Origin: Bacteroidota bacterium
GTDB taxonomy: Bacteria; Bacteroidota; Bacteroidia; B-17B0; Aurantibacillaceae
Length of the DNA: 20,082 nucleotides
Direction of reading: 5' to 3'
NCBI GenBank assembly: GCA_025359355.1
Contig: JANYGR010000448.1
Span: forward strand, 1-20,082
Shown here: positions 1-7,404 of the stretch, in pieces
Layout of the letters: the number at the start of each line of letters is the position of its first letter
Numbering within the stretch: position 1 is the first letter of the stretch
Program-made: the position numbers and the translations under genes
Notes under the pieces: model-generated
Told to the model about the DNA's origin: nothing
The model's input: only the letters and a program-made list of their open reading frames with translations
Databases searched by the model: none

Positions 1-2
1 AT

Positions 3-128
3 TTTGAAAAAATTAATAATAAATTAGTTCTTAAAATTGCGCTAAATAAAAAACGAAGAGAATGGTTTTCTGGAATTTGGAATCATGCAAAAGTTTTTGA
101 TTACCCTTTTGTTTTTTCTAATGCGTAA
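3..128 (+). CDS. C-terminal fragment of an unidentified protein (5' end outside window)
   Basis: A reading frame is open from the first bases of the window to a TAA at 126-128. It gives about 41 residues, basic in the middle (NKKRREWF) and aromatic toward the end (DYPFVFSNA). The frame has no start codon in the window, so this is the 3' end of a gene that begins upstream. It converges on the minus-strand hypothetical gene ending at 181. I do not recognise the family from this tail. It could be chance, but the codon use (AAA, AAT, TTA, GAA) matches the neighbouring genes and the position fits a gene end. Confidence 0.5.
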   Translation, partial: FEKINNKLVLKIALNKKRREWFSGIWNHAKVFDYPFVFSNA

Positions 129-180
129 TTTGGGTTTAACAAAGAGTTTTAAAAGCCCATCGACCCAAAAGTTGAAAGGT

Positions 181-519
181 CTAATCAATAAATCTGGTCT
201 TTTTAAAATAATCAATGATGGCATCATTCATTAATCTATTTTGTTGTTTAGCGTCAAGGTGAGGTAATTGTTCTTTTATTTCCCAGTGAGGCCAACCATC
301 TTCATCACGACCTTTATATTCATAAAAACCATAAGGTTGCATCACGGTGCATACGCCAATGTGTATTACCTCTAATTTTTCATCTTTTTTATAAGTACGG
401 TATGGCTTGTCTAATTCCTGTAAACCAATCATAAATAAAATAGCGTCATGCTCCATTTCCGAAGCAAAACGCTCTTTAAATTTATCTTGCAAGCGTTGCC
501 AATCAGATAGTGTTTTCAT
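181..519 (-). CDS. Small conserved-looking hypothetical protein, coupled to engB
   Basis: This gene encodes a 112-residue soluble protein with no signal peptide and no membrane segment. It is rich in charged and aromatic residues. An N-terminal amphipathic helical stretch (LSDWQRLQDKFKERF) is followed by a likely mixed alpha/beta core (EVIHIGVCTVMQPYGFYEY, GWPHWEIKEQLPHL). The ATG at 519 lies inside the 3' end of engB (17-nt overlap on the same strand), which points to translational coupling and co-transcription. I do not recognise a named family. Its position behind engB suggests a housekeeping gene, but no function can be read from the sequence. The reading frame itself is secure because of its length, codon use and tight overlap. 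Confidence 0.8.
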   Translation of the reverse strand: MKTLSDWQRLQDKFKERFASEMEHDAILFMIGLQELDKPYRTYKKDEKLEVIHIGVCTVMQPYGFYEYKGRDEDGWPHWEIKEQLPHLDAKQQNRLMNDAIIDYFKKTRFID

Positions 520-1162
520 CGTAATCTTCTTCTTCAGTTTCTGATTTAGCGCCTTTTGGCGGCGGAATAAAATATTGCATGTTTTCTTCGATGTAGCTTA
601 ATATTTCTTCCTTGCCTTGTTTTTTTTCGGCACTCGTTGCTATCATCATGGGCAATTCTCCCCAATAATCCATTAAGCGTTTTTTGTATTTTGCAAAGTT
701 ACTAGCCCATTGATTTTTGCCTAACTTATCTGTTTTGGTAAATGCCAAACAAAACGGAATTTCGTGCTGAGTGCACCAATCCATAAACTCACCATCTATT
801 TTTTGTAATTCTAAACGGCTATCAATCAATATAAATAAACAAATTAAATTTTTACGCTTGGTAATGTAATTACTGATGAGTGCTTCAAACTTATCTAAAT
901 TTGTTTTACTGGTTTTGGCATAACCATAGCCTGGTAAATCTACCAAGTACCATTTATTATCTACAATAAAATGATTAATCAATTGTGTTTTTCCGGGCTT
1001 AGAAGATGTTTTAGCTAAATCTTTTTGATTGCAAAGCATATTTATCAACGACGATTTGCCAACGTTACTTCTACCAATAAAGGCATACTCAGGTTTATCG
1101 GGTGGTGGGCAACCTCTATTATCGGAACTGCTTTTTAAAAATTTAGCGCTTATGTTTTTCAT
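503..1162 (-). CDS. engB: Ribosome-assembly GTPase EngB/YsxC
   Basis: This is a TrmE-Era-EngA-EngB-Septin-class GTPase that helps large ribosomal subunit assembly in the cytoplasm. All the G motifs are visible in the 219 residues: P-loop GRSNVGKSS at 30-38, the G2 region PGKTQ at 56-60, G3 DLPGYG at 75-80, G4 TKTD at 142-145 and G5 SAE at 177-179. The core length fits the family (about 195-210 aa). It carries an extra acidic tail (ETEEEDYDEN) after residue 205. The ATG at 1162 places the P-loop at the usual distance from the N-terminus. The gene lies 65 nt downstream of the acyltransferase gene on the same strand and overlaps the following small gene. Identification is firm. Confidence 0.96.
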   Translation of the reverse strand: MKNISAKFLKSSSDNRGCPPPDKPEYAFIGRSNVGKSSLINMLCNQKDLAKTSSKPGKTQLINHFIVDNKWYLVDLPGYGYAKTSKTNLDKFEALISNYITKRKNLICLFILIDSRLELQKIDGEFMDWCTQHEIPFCLAFTKTDKLGKNQWASNFAKYKKRLMDYWGELPMMIATSAEKKQGKEEILSYIEENMQYFIPPPKGAKSETEEEDYDENTI

Positions 1163-1227
1163 TTAATAATTATAGTAGGATAGAAATAAGTATGGAGTTG
1201 TTGGTAATAATCAACGTAATTTAATGT

Positions 1228-2184
1228 TTAAATACTCAAATCTGATTTTCTTAAATCTAATTCTTTGATGTAGGTATTTACATGCCTATCCATTTTACTT
1301 GGATAAATATCGGCAATAGGAATGAGGATACCGGTTTCTTCAACTCCACCAAAGGTAGGGTTAATAGCGGTTCCAAAAGACATCATCGTACTTGATAAGT
1401 TCATGTATGCATTAATTAGGGGCGGAATGTTTTCGTCAAGTGCTCTCACGATTTTACCTAAAATCGCATGTCCTTCTTTATACGTTTTGCCTTCCAATTG
1501 TTTTAAAAAATCGGCAACGTTTGTTTTAATGTCAATACCAAGTATAGGAGTAACTAATTTTTTATGATCAGGAAAATAAAATTTCATAAATGATAAAATG
1601 TAATCACGAGCTTCTACATTAAAGTCGGTATACATTGTAACTTTACCATAGTAATATTTCATTTCAGGATTATCAATAATAATGGCACCTAAGCCGTCCC
1701 ATAAATTATCTAAACTAAACAAGCCTCTGCGGTTTTGTTCGGATGGTTGATATTGCGGTTGAATAAAAGAACGACCAAGCTCAATGGTATAAGGTAAATA
1801 ATTTTTATAAAATTCTTCCGAAAAATTAAATAATTCTGTGGTTGCTAAATTTACTTTTCCGTTATGGTACTCGGCATCTTTACATAAAATATAGCGGTAA
1901 GCCCCAACAATTTCTTGATCGTGTTTATTCCAAACTAATAACTGTTGGTAAGGATGTTCAGACGTGTCAAACTCATCCAAGTCGATAGATTTACCAGTGC
2001 CTCCGCCAGCTTGCCTGAAGGTTACTTCGCGCAAACGTCCAATTTCAAGCATGGTGTTAGGAGAATTATGATGGGTGATAATGTATATTTCATTATCGCC
2101 ATTATTTACTTTACGAACGTAAGTGTTTTTATTTAACTCGTTAAGTATTGCTTCGCGAGGTATTTTATTAATAATGTTTTCCAT
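1228..2184 (-). CDS. GNAT/hemolysin-like N-acyltransferase
   Basis: The 318-residue product matches the GNAT-fold acyltransferase family often annotated as 'hemolysin' in Bacteroidota. The same family includes N-acyltransferases that make ornithine or glycine aminolipids (OlsB/GlsB). Supporting motifs are LREVTFRQAGGGTGKS at about 51-66, the following DLDEFD, the core strand IVGAYRYIL at 92-100 and the signature ELGRSFIQPQYQ at 135-146. No signal peptide or membrane span is present. The ATG at 2184 is followed directly by coding sequence that fits the family's N-terminus. Its upstream region is shared with the divergent symporter gene. A role in aminolipid synthesis is inference from family membership. 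The O-acyltransferase partner (GlsA/PlsC type) that often sits next to such genes is not in this window. Confidence 0.82.
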   Translation of the reverse strand: MENIINKIPREAILNELNKNTYVRKVNNGDNEIYIITHHNSPNTMLEIGRLREVTFRQAGGGTGKSIDLDEFDTSEHPYQQLLVWNKHDQEIVGAYRYILCKDAEYHNGKVNLATTELFNFSEEFYKNYLPYTIELGRSFIQPQYQPSEQNRRGLFSLDNLWDGLGAIIIDNPEMKYYYGKVTMYTDFNVEARDYILSFMKFYFPDHKKLVTPILGIDIKTNVADFLKQLEGKTYKEGHAILGKIVRALDENIPPLINAYMNLSSTMMSFGTAINPTFGGVEETGILIPIADIYPSKMDRHVNTYIKELDLRKSDLSI

Positions 2185-2210
2185 ATAATTATGGCTACAA
2201 GATAGCGTTT

Positions 2211-2232
2211 AATTGAGAATGTAAACTCAATT
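2211..2232. promoter_or_regulatory. Inverted repeat in divergent spacer (possible operator)
   Basis: A perfect 7-bp inverted repeat, AATTGAG-N8-CTCAATT, lies in the 148-nt spacer between the divergent acyltransferase and symporter genes, 27 nt upstream of the acyltransferase start. The spacing of half-site centres suits a dimeric regulator, but in sequence this AT-rich such a repeat can arise by chance. Confidence 0.25.
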
Positions 2233-2332
2233 TTAAGTTTTTTTTACGACTGAAAGATATTAACGTTATTGTTTTTATAATTACATTTTTTTGTTAAGTT
2301 TTTGATTTGGTTTATATCTAATTTTAAAGGAT

Positions 2333-3823
2333 ATGTCGCCACTTTTAATTATTTCTTGCATAGGCCTTTATTTTGGAGGATTAATGCTCATTGCTTATTT
2401 AACTTCCAGAAATACTTCAGCTGATAGTTATTTTTTAGGAAACAAAGCATCTCCATGGTATGCCGTTGCATTTGGTATGATTGGCGATTCCTTAAGTGGA
2501 GTTACATATATATCTGTTCCAGGTAAAGTAGGAGCAGGGCACTTTTCTTATTTACAATTGGTATTGGGTTATTTTGTGGGCTATTTCATCATCTCTAAAA
2601 TATTATTACCTATTTATTATAAAATGAATTTGATTTCTATTTACACGTATTTAGAAACACGTTTTGGAAAACACACTCAAAAAACCGGCGCCTTCTTTTT
2701 TATATTATCCCGTATTTTAGGAGCTTCTGGGCGCTTATATTTAGCGGCGGGTGTGATACAATTTTTTGTATTCGATCGATTAACAAACATTCATATTCCA
2801 TTTTGGCTAAGTGTTTCTGTAATCTTAGCCCTGATGTTATTATATACTTATAAAGGCGGAATCAAAACATTGGTGTGGACAGATACGTTCCAATCCTTGT
2901 TTTTAGTGTTAGGTGTGGTTTTATCCATTGCAGTTATCATTCATAAAATGGATATCGGTTTTGGTAAAGCAGTTTCTAATGTGATGTCATCAGAATACTC
3001 GCAAACATTTTTTTGGGATTGGAAAAAGTCCAACTTCTTTTTTAAGGAATTTATTGGAGGTATATTTATAGCAGTAGCGATGACGGGGTTAGATCAAAAC
3101 ATGATGCAGAAAAATTTAAGTTGTAAATCCTTAGGAGAGGCACAAAAAAATATTTTCTGGTTTAGTATCGTCATGGTAATCGTTAATATATTCTTTTTAT
3201 CATTAGGCGTTTTATTATATCAATACTATCAATCGTCGGGCATAGATATACCAATGAATACCGAAACTGGTAAAATTATGACAGATAAGGTATTTCCAAA
3301 TTTGGCACTTAATCATTTAGGAATGATTGCGGGATTAATATTTATTATAGGCTTAACGGCAGCTACGTTTAGCAGTGCCGACAGTGTATTAACAACCTTA
3401 ACAACATCTACTTATATAGATATGTTGGAGTATGATAGAAACACCGTTTTATCTGAAAAGGAAAAAGCAAAACGACGAACAATTATTCATATAGGCTTTG
3501 CAGTAGTGATGTGGCTTGTTATTATTGTATTTGATATATTAAACCAACGTGCTATTATCGATACTATTTTAATGATTGCTGGTTATACCTATGGCCCTTT
3601 ATTAGGTTTATTTACAGTCGGTTTATTTACGAAATTAAGTCTAAACGATCGATTCGTGCCTATTATATGCGTGTTAGCACCAATAACAACGTATTTGTTG
3701 GCTAACTATATTGTTAAACCAATGACCACTTATGAAATAGGAAATGAACTTATTATTTTAAATGCGGGCATTACCATTTTAGGGTTGCTTTTGGTTAAAA
3801 ATCAAAAAATAGAGGCTCTATAA
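2333..3823 (+). CDS. Sodium:solute symporter (SSS family)
   Basis: This is an inner-membrane sodium-coupled transporter of 496 residues, close to the family's usual length, with about thirteen hydrophobic segments. Early family marks are the G-N-K-ASPWYAVAFGMIGDSLSG stretch at about 36-56 and the glycine-rich VPGKVGAG that follows. The TFSSAD segment at 345-350 falls where SSS transporters place the Ser/Thr pair of their Na2 site. No C-terminal kinase or regulatory extension is present. The ATG at 2333 has AAAGG immediately upstream and puts the first membrane helix at the extreme N-terminus, as usual. The substrate cannot be told from the sequence, since the family covers amino acids, sugars, sialic acid and carboxylates. 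It is transcribed divergently from the acyltransferase gene. Confidence 0.9.
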   Translation: MSPLLIISCIGLYFGGLMLIAYLTSRNTSADSYFLGNKASPWYAVAFGMIGDSLSGVTYISVPGKVGAGHFSYLQLVLGYFVGYFIISKILLPIYYKMNLISIYTYLETRFGKHTQKTGAFFFILSRILGASGRLYLAAGVIQFFVFDRLTNIHIPFWLSVSVILALMLLYTYKGGIKTLVWTDTFQSLFLVLGVVLSIAVIIHKMDIGFGKAVSNVMSSEYSQTFFWDWKKSNFFFKEFIGGIFIAVAMTGLDQNMMQKNLSCKSLGEAQKNIFWFSIVMVIVNIFFLSLGVLLYQYYQSSGIDIPMNTETGKIMTDKVFPNLALNHLGMIAGLIFIIGLTAATFSSADSVLTTLTTSTYIDMLEYDRNTVLSEKEKAKRRTIIHIGFAVVMWLVIIVFDILNQRAIIDTILMIAGYTYGPLLGLFTVGLFTKLSLNDRFVPIICVLAPITTYLLANYIVKPMTTYEIGNELIILNAGITILGLLLVKNQKIEAL

Positions 3824-3893
3824 TTGATTTATTGTTTCTCTTTATATTTGATTATTTAATGTCTTGATATTAAGTTAGTTAATTTTTATTTCG

Positions 3894-3916
3894 GTAGTTG
3901 TCATCAAAAAAACTAC
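3894..3916 (+). terminator. Weak hairpin after symporter gene
   Basis: GTAGTT pairs with AACTAC across an 11-nt loop, and a T-rich stretch (TATATTTTTTT) follows after about 8 nt. It lies 71 nt past the symporter stop and upstream of the operon promoter, where a terminator is expected. The stem is short and the U-run is displaced, so support is modest. Confidence 0.25.
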
Positions 3917-3944
3917 AAATTCTATATTTTTTTCTGTTTTAAGT

Positions 3945-3975
3945 TTTGTCGTTAAAATAAAGTAGTTTATATTTG
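3945..3975 (+). promoter_or_regulatory. Bacteroidota-type promoter (TTTG-N19-TAnnTTTG) for the T9SS cargo operon
   Basis: A TTTG at 3945-3948 and TATATTTG at 3968-3975 are separated by 19 nt. This matches the -33/-7 consensus of the Bacteroidota primary sigma factor (TTTG and TAnnTTTG) with typical spacing. The end of the -7 box is only 8 nt before the ATG at 3984. Transcription would therefore start within a few bases of the start codon, and the mRNA would be leaderless or nearly so. Confidence 0.62.
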
Positions 3976-3983
3976 AAAAAACT

Positions 3984-6900
3984 ATGTTTAAAAAATATAT
4001 ACTGTTTCTGACCTTTTTTTGTGTTTTTTTAACTAAAAATTATGCACAAATAGATACCTCATTTTGGTTTGTTGCACCTGATATTTCTCAAGGTTTAGGT
4101 GACAGACCTATTTATTTATATTTTAATACTTATGGGCAACCTGCAACGGTAAAGGTTTCGCAGCCAGCAAATGTTTCATTTACTCAAATAACTAAAGTTA
4201 TTGCAGCTAACTCCATTGATTCGGTTGATTTAACAGCTTTTATAGCGAGCATTGAAAACAATACAGCTAATTCAGTTTTAACGAGAGGTTTATATATATC
4301 TTCTACACAAAACATTTCAGCAATGTATTCTATACGTGCTTCTCAGAATAGAGAATACTTTACATTAAAAGGTTCAAAAGCTTTAGGCACAGATTTTTAC
4401 GTTCCCATGCAAGAATTTTGGAATCAGACGCCGGCAACAACACCAGCCTCTTTTTCATCTATAGATATTGTAGCTTCTCAAAATAATACAACGGTTTTAA
4501 TTACACCTAAAACTAATATTACTGGGCATGCTGCAAACATCACTTATTCTATTATGCTTCAACAAGGGCAAACCTATTCTTGTCAAGATGCTGTTTCTTC
4601 GGCTTCTACAAGTTTAGCAGGCTCTATCGTATCTTCCAATAAGCCAGTAGCTGTTACGATTCAATCAAGTGGTTTATCCGAATCAGGCTGTTTAAGTTCT
4701 ATTGGAGATCAAATCACTCATTCTCAATATATTGGTACAGATTACATTATCAATAAAGGAACTGGCATTACTGAAAAAACATTTATCCTAGCTACTCAAA
4801 ATAATACGCAACTAACCATTAATGACGGGGCTGTAACAACGGTTGTATTAAGTTTCGGACAAACGTATACTTATAATTCTTCTCAACCAATTACATATAT
4901 AAAATCCACTAAGCCTGTTTATGTGCTTCATGTATCAGGTTATGGCTGCCGATTAAGTGGTGCTCAAGTACCACCTTTTTTCTGTACAGGAACTAATAAT
5001 TCGGCATTTACCAGAGCTAACTCAGATTCCTTAGCTTTAAATTTATTTACAAGAGCTGGTTTTGAAGGAAATTTCACTTTAAACGGAAATGCGACACTTA
5101 TTCCAGCGTCAGCTTTTACAGTAGTTCCAGGTTCATCAGGCGGAATTATGTCTGCTAAAATTTATTTTAATACTACGACCATTCCTGTTGGATCACATAA
5201 TTTAGTGACAAATAACTCGGATGTTTTTGGCTTAGGAATATTAAACGGATCCTCTACAAGAGGATCTGCTTATGGCTATACTTCAGAATTTACCTCATAT
5301 CCATATATTAATGCTGGTGCTAATGCTACTATTTGTGCCAATGGAAATATTGCTTTAAATGCAAGTATTGGAGGCGGTAATTTGATTGGAACATGGTCTA
5401 CGAATGGGTATGGTTCATTTGCATCTGGTTATACAGCGCTTACAAATACGTATACACCTAGCCAAATAGATACGACTATTAAACCAGTGAAATTATTTTT
5501 AACAACCAGTGGAGTTTGTCCTGTTTTAAGAGATACGTTATTGCTTTCTATAAAACCTGCTCCAATTGTGAATGCTTCAGTTGATCAGATTGTATGCGGA
5601 AATAATAGCTCAATTTTGTTAAACGGAACTGTAGCAGGAGGTTCTACTACTGGAATTTGGTCGAGTATGGGAACAGGTACTTTTGTCCCCAATAATACAA
5701 CACTAAATGGTATTTATAAACCAAGTAGCTCTGATACGACTTTAGGCTCAGTTAAGCTAATTTTGACCTCTACTGGTAATGGTATATGTTCATTGGAAAG
5801 AGATACCATGAAAATCACTATTACGAAACCTCCAACTGCAGATGTTGCATTAGTTAGTTATTCAGTTTGTGCAAATAATCCAACGGTTTCGGTTAGTGGA
5901 ACAATTGGAGGATCATCAACAACTGGAAAATGGACAAGTACTGGTTCTGGAAGTTTTAATCCAAGTAACATTCAATTAAGCACGAATTACTTTCCTAGCA
6001 CAGCCGATGTGTTTGCCGGACAGGTTAAATTATATTTAAGTTCAACTAATAATGGTAATTGTACACAAGCTAAGGATAGTACGATTATCTATTTTACACC
6101 ATCTCCTTCTGTAAATGCAGGAGTTGATGTATTCTCTTGTAAAAATGATTCAAAAACAGTGTTAGCTGGTGTTATTGGCGGACCAACAACTTCGGGATTA
6201 TGGAGTGGTGGAGCGGGAACGTTTAATCCCAATAATTCGGTATTAACTGCAACTTACACACCAACAGCTTCTGAATTGACATCAGGCTTTGTTAATTTGA
6301 CACTAACAAGTACTAATAATCTGAATTGTAATGCAGTAAATGACATTGTAAAAATCACGTTTGTACCAAAGCCGTTTGCTAATTTTAATTTTGCTAATTC
6401 TTGTTTAAATAGTACGACTGTTTTTACAGACTTTTCCTTACCAGCAATTGGAACTATCAATCAATGGAATTGGACTTTCGGAGATGGAGTATCCAGTTCA
6501 AGTCAAAATACATCGCATACTTATACAACAGCTGGAACGTATACGACTCAATTAGTCATTAGAAATACTTATGGCTGTTATGATACGATTAAACAAACAC
6601 CTACTATTTATCCATTACCAACTGCGGCTTTTGGGATTAATAGAATTTGTACAGGTGCTTTTTTAAATTTGGTGTTTTCGGATAGTAGCTCAATAGTAGC
6701 TCCAGAAAACGTGACTTCTTGGTTTTGGGACTTCGGTGGGCCTGGACAAAGTAATGTAAAGAATCCAACACAGTTATTTCCAGGATCCGGATTATATAAC
6801 ATTAGTTTAATTGCAACATCTAATCATAATTGCAAAGATACATTGGTTAAACAAATCACACTGGCTCCAAGACCGATTGCTGGTTTTGCTTATTCTTTGT

Positions 6901-7403
6901 CGTCGGGTGTAAATGTTGGTACTACCGTTAATTTTGTTGATACTTCTAAATATGCTTCTAACTGGAGTTGGACGTTTGGTGATGGAAGTCCTACAAATAC
7001 CACTCAAAATCCTAATATCATTTATTATTCAAATGGTGTTTATATTGTAAAACAAGTTGCGTATGACACCTATGGATGTAGCGATACGGCTAAAGTTGTG
7101 ATTAAAATTAATAACGTAACCAGTGAAATCTCTACATTGATTCCTAATGCTATATCTCCTAATGGAGATGGTAAAAATGATATTTGGAAATTGGAGTTTT
7201 TAAATATTTTATATCCAAATGCAGAAGTTGATATTTATAATCGTTGGGGAGAAAATATTTACCATTCTATAGGCTATGCTAATCCTTGGGATGGAACATA
7301 CAAGAGCGAAAAATTACCAGTAGGAACTTATTATTATGTATTGAATTTGAACGACGCATCTATTCCTGAACCATTTAAAGGTGGCATTTTGCTAATACGA
7401 TAA
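3984..7403 (+). CDS. Cargo A: T9SS type B surface protein, IgGFc-like head + 4 Ig-like repeats + 3 PKD + CHU_C domain
   Basis: This 1139-residue protein is predicted to be a cell-surface protein exported by Sec and then by the type IX system. A signal peptide spans 1-21 (KNYA before QIDTSFWF). Residues about 22-440 form a head resembling the IgGFc-binding-protein N-terminal domain, with marks such as DTSFWFVAPD, TRGLYISS, YIINKGT and TQLTINDGAVTTV. Four Ig-like repeats occupy about 443-797. Each starts near a Cys and ends with a second Cys before RDT/KDS/ND. Three PKD domains follow at about 798-1045 (WNWTFGDG, WFWDFG, WSWTFGDG). The C-terminal type B (gliding-motility, CHU_C) sorting domain at about 1053-1139 has SPNGDGKND, YNRWGE, WDGTY, PVGTYYYV and a final LIR. 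The ATG at 3984 is fixed by the signal peptide. It is the first gene of the operon. The ligand is unknown; adhesion is inferred from architecture. Confidence 0.9.
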   Translation: MFKKYILFLTFFCVFLTKNYAQIDTSFWFVAPDISQGLGDRPIYLYFNTYGQPATVKVSQPANVSFTQITKVIAANSIDSVDLTAFIASIENNTANSVLTRGLYISSTQNISAMYSIRASQNREYFTLKGSKALGTDFYVPMQEFWNQTPATTPASFSSIDIVASQNNTTVLITPKTNITGHAANITYSIMLQQGQTYSCQDAVSSASTSLAGSIVSSNKPVAVTIQSSGLSESGCLSSIGDQITHSQYIGTDYIINKGTGITEKTFILATQNNTQLTINDGAVTTVVLSFGQTYTYNSSQPITYIKSTKPVYVLHVSGYGCRLSGAQVPPFFCTGTNNSAFTRANSDSLALNLFTRAGFEGNFTLNGNATLIPASAFTVVPGSSGGIMSAKIYFNTTTIPVGSHNLVTNNSDVFGLGILNGSSTRGSAYGYTSEFTSYPYINAGANATICANGNIALNASIGGGNLIGTWSTNGYGSFASGYTALTNTYTPSQIDTTIKPVKLFLTTSGVCPVLRDTLLLSIKPAPIVNASVDQIVCGNNSSILLNGTVAGGSTTGIWSSMGTGTFVPNNTTLNGIYKPSSSDTTLGSVKLILTSTGNGICSLERDTMKITITKPPTADVALVSYSVCANNPTVSVSGTIGGSSTTGKWTSTGSGSFNPSNIQLSTNYFPSTADVFAGQVKLYLSSTNNGNCTQAKDSTIIYFTPSPSVNAGVDVFSCKNDSKTVLAGVIGGPTTSGLWSGGAGTFNPNNSVLTATYTPTASELTSGFVNLTLTSTNNLNCNAVNDIVKITFVPKPFANFNFANSCLNSTTVFTDFSLPAIGTINQWNWTFGDGVSSSSQNTSHTYTTAGTYTTQLVIRNTYGCYDTIKQTPTIYPLPTAAFGINRICTGAFLNLVFSDSSSIVAPENVTSWFWDFGGPGQSNVKNPTQLFPGSGLYNISLIATSNHNCKDTLVKQITLAPRPIAGFAYSLSSGVNVGTTVNFVDTSKYASNWSWTFGDGSPTNTTQNPNIIYYSNGVYIVKQVAYDTYGCSDTAKVVIKINNVTSEISTLIPNAISPNGDGKNDIWKLEFLNILYPNAEVDIYNRWGENIYHSIGYANPWDGTYKSEKLPVGTYYYVLNLNDASIPEPFKGGILLIR
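5310..6374 (+). repeat. Four tandem Ig-like repeat units in cargo A
   Basis: These are coding repeats of about 85-92 residues (443-527, 528-617, 618-708 and 709-797). Each has the order: A-G/S-x-D-like entry, first Cys, a NGT/SGT/AGV strand, GG(S/P)TT-GxW, a G-T/S-F-NPN-like turn, Y-x-P-S, VKL-x-L-T-STxN and a second Cys. The units are diverged at the DNA level, so recent slippage is unlikely. Confidence 0.8.
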
Positions 7404-7404
7404 A

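Noticed and set aside
129..169. TTTGGGT...ACCCAAA inverted repeat between the left-edge fragment and the convergent small gene
   Set aside because: The 7-bp stem has a 27-nt loop and no adjoining T-run, so it is too weak to call a terminator.
42..227. A 61-codon minus-strand reading frame at the left edge
   Set aside because: It overlaps the plus-strand gene tail and the 3' end of the minus-strand small gene in another frame. No ribosome-binding or family evidence supports it.
5310..6374. Regular repetition that might suggest a CRISPR array or DNA satellite
   Set aside because: The period is about 265 nt, the repetition is at protein level with diverged DNA, and the frame is continuous. These are Ig-like domains.
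6254..7007. Several minus-strand frames of about 60-70 codons inside cargo A (and similar ones in cargo B)
   Set aside because: They lie opposite long repeat-rich coding sequence with intact domains. Thr/Ser/Asn-rich plus-strand codons tend to leave the opposite strand open.
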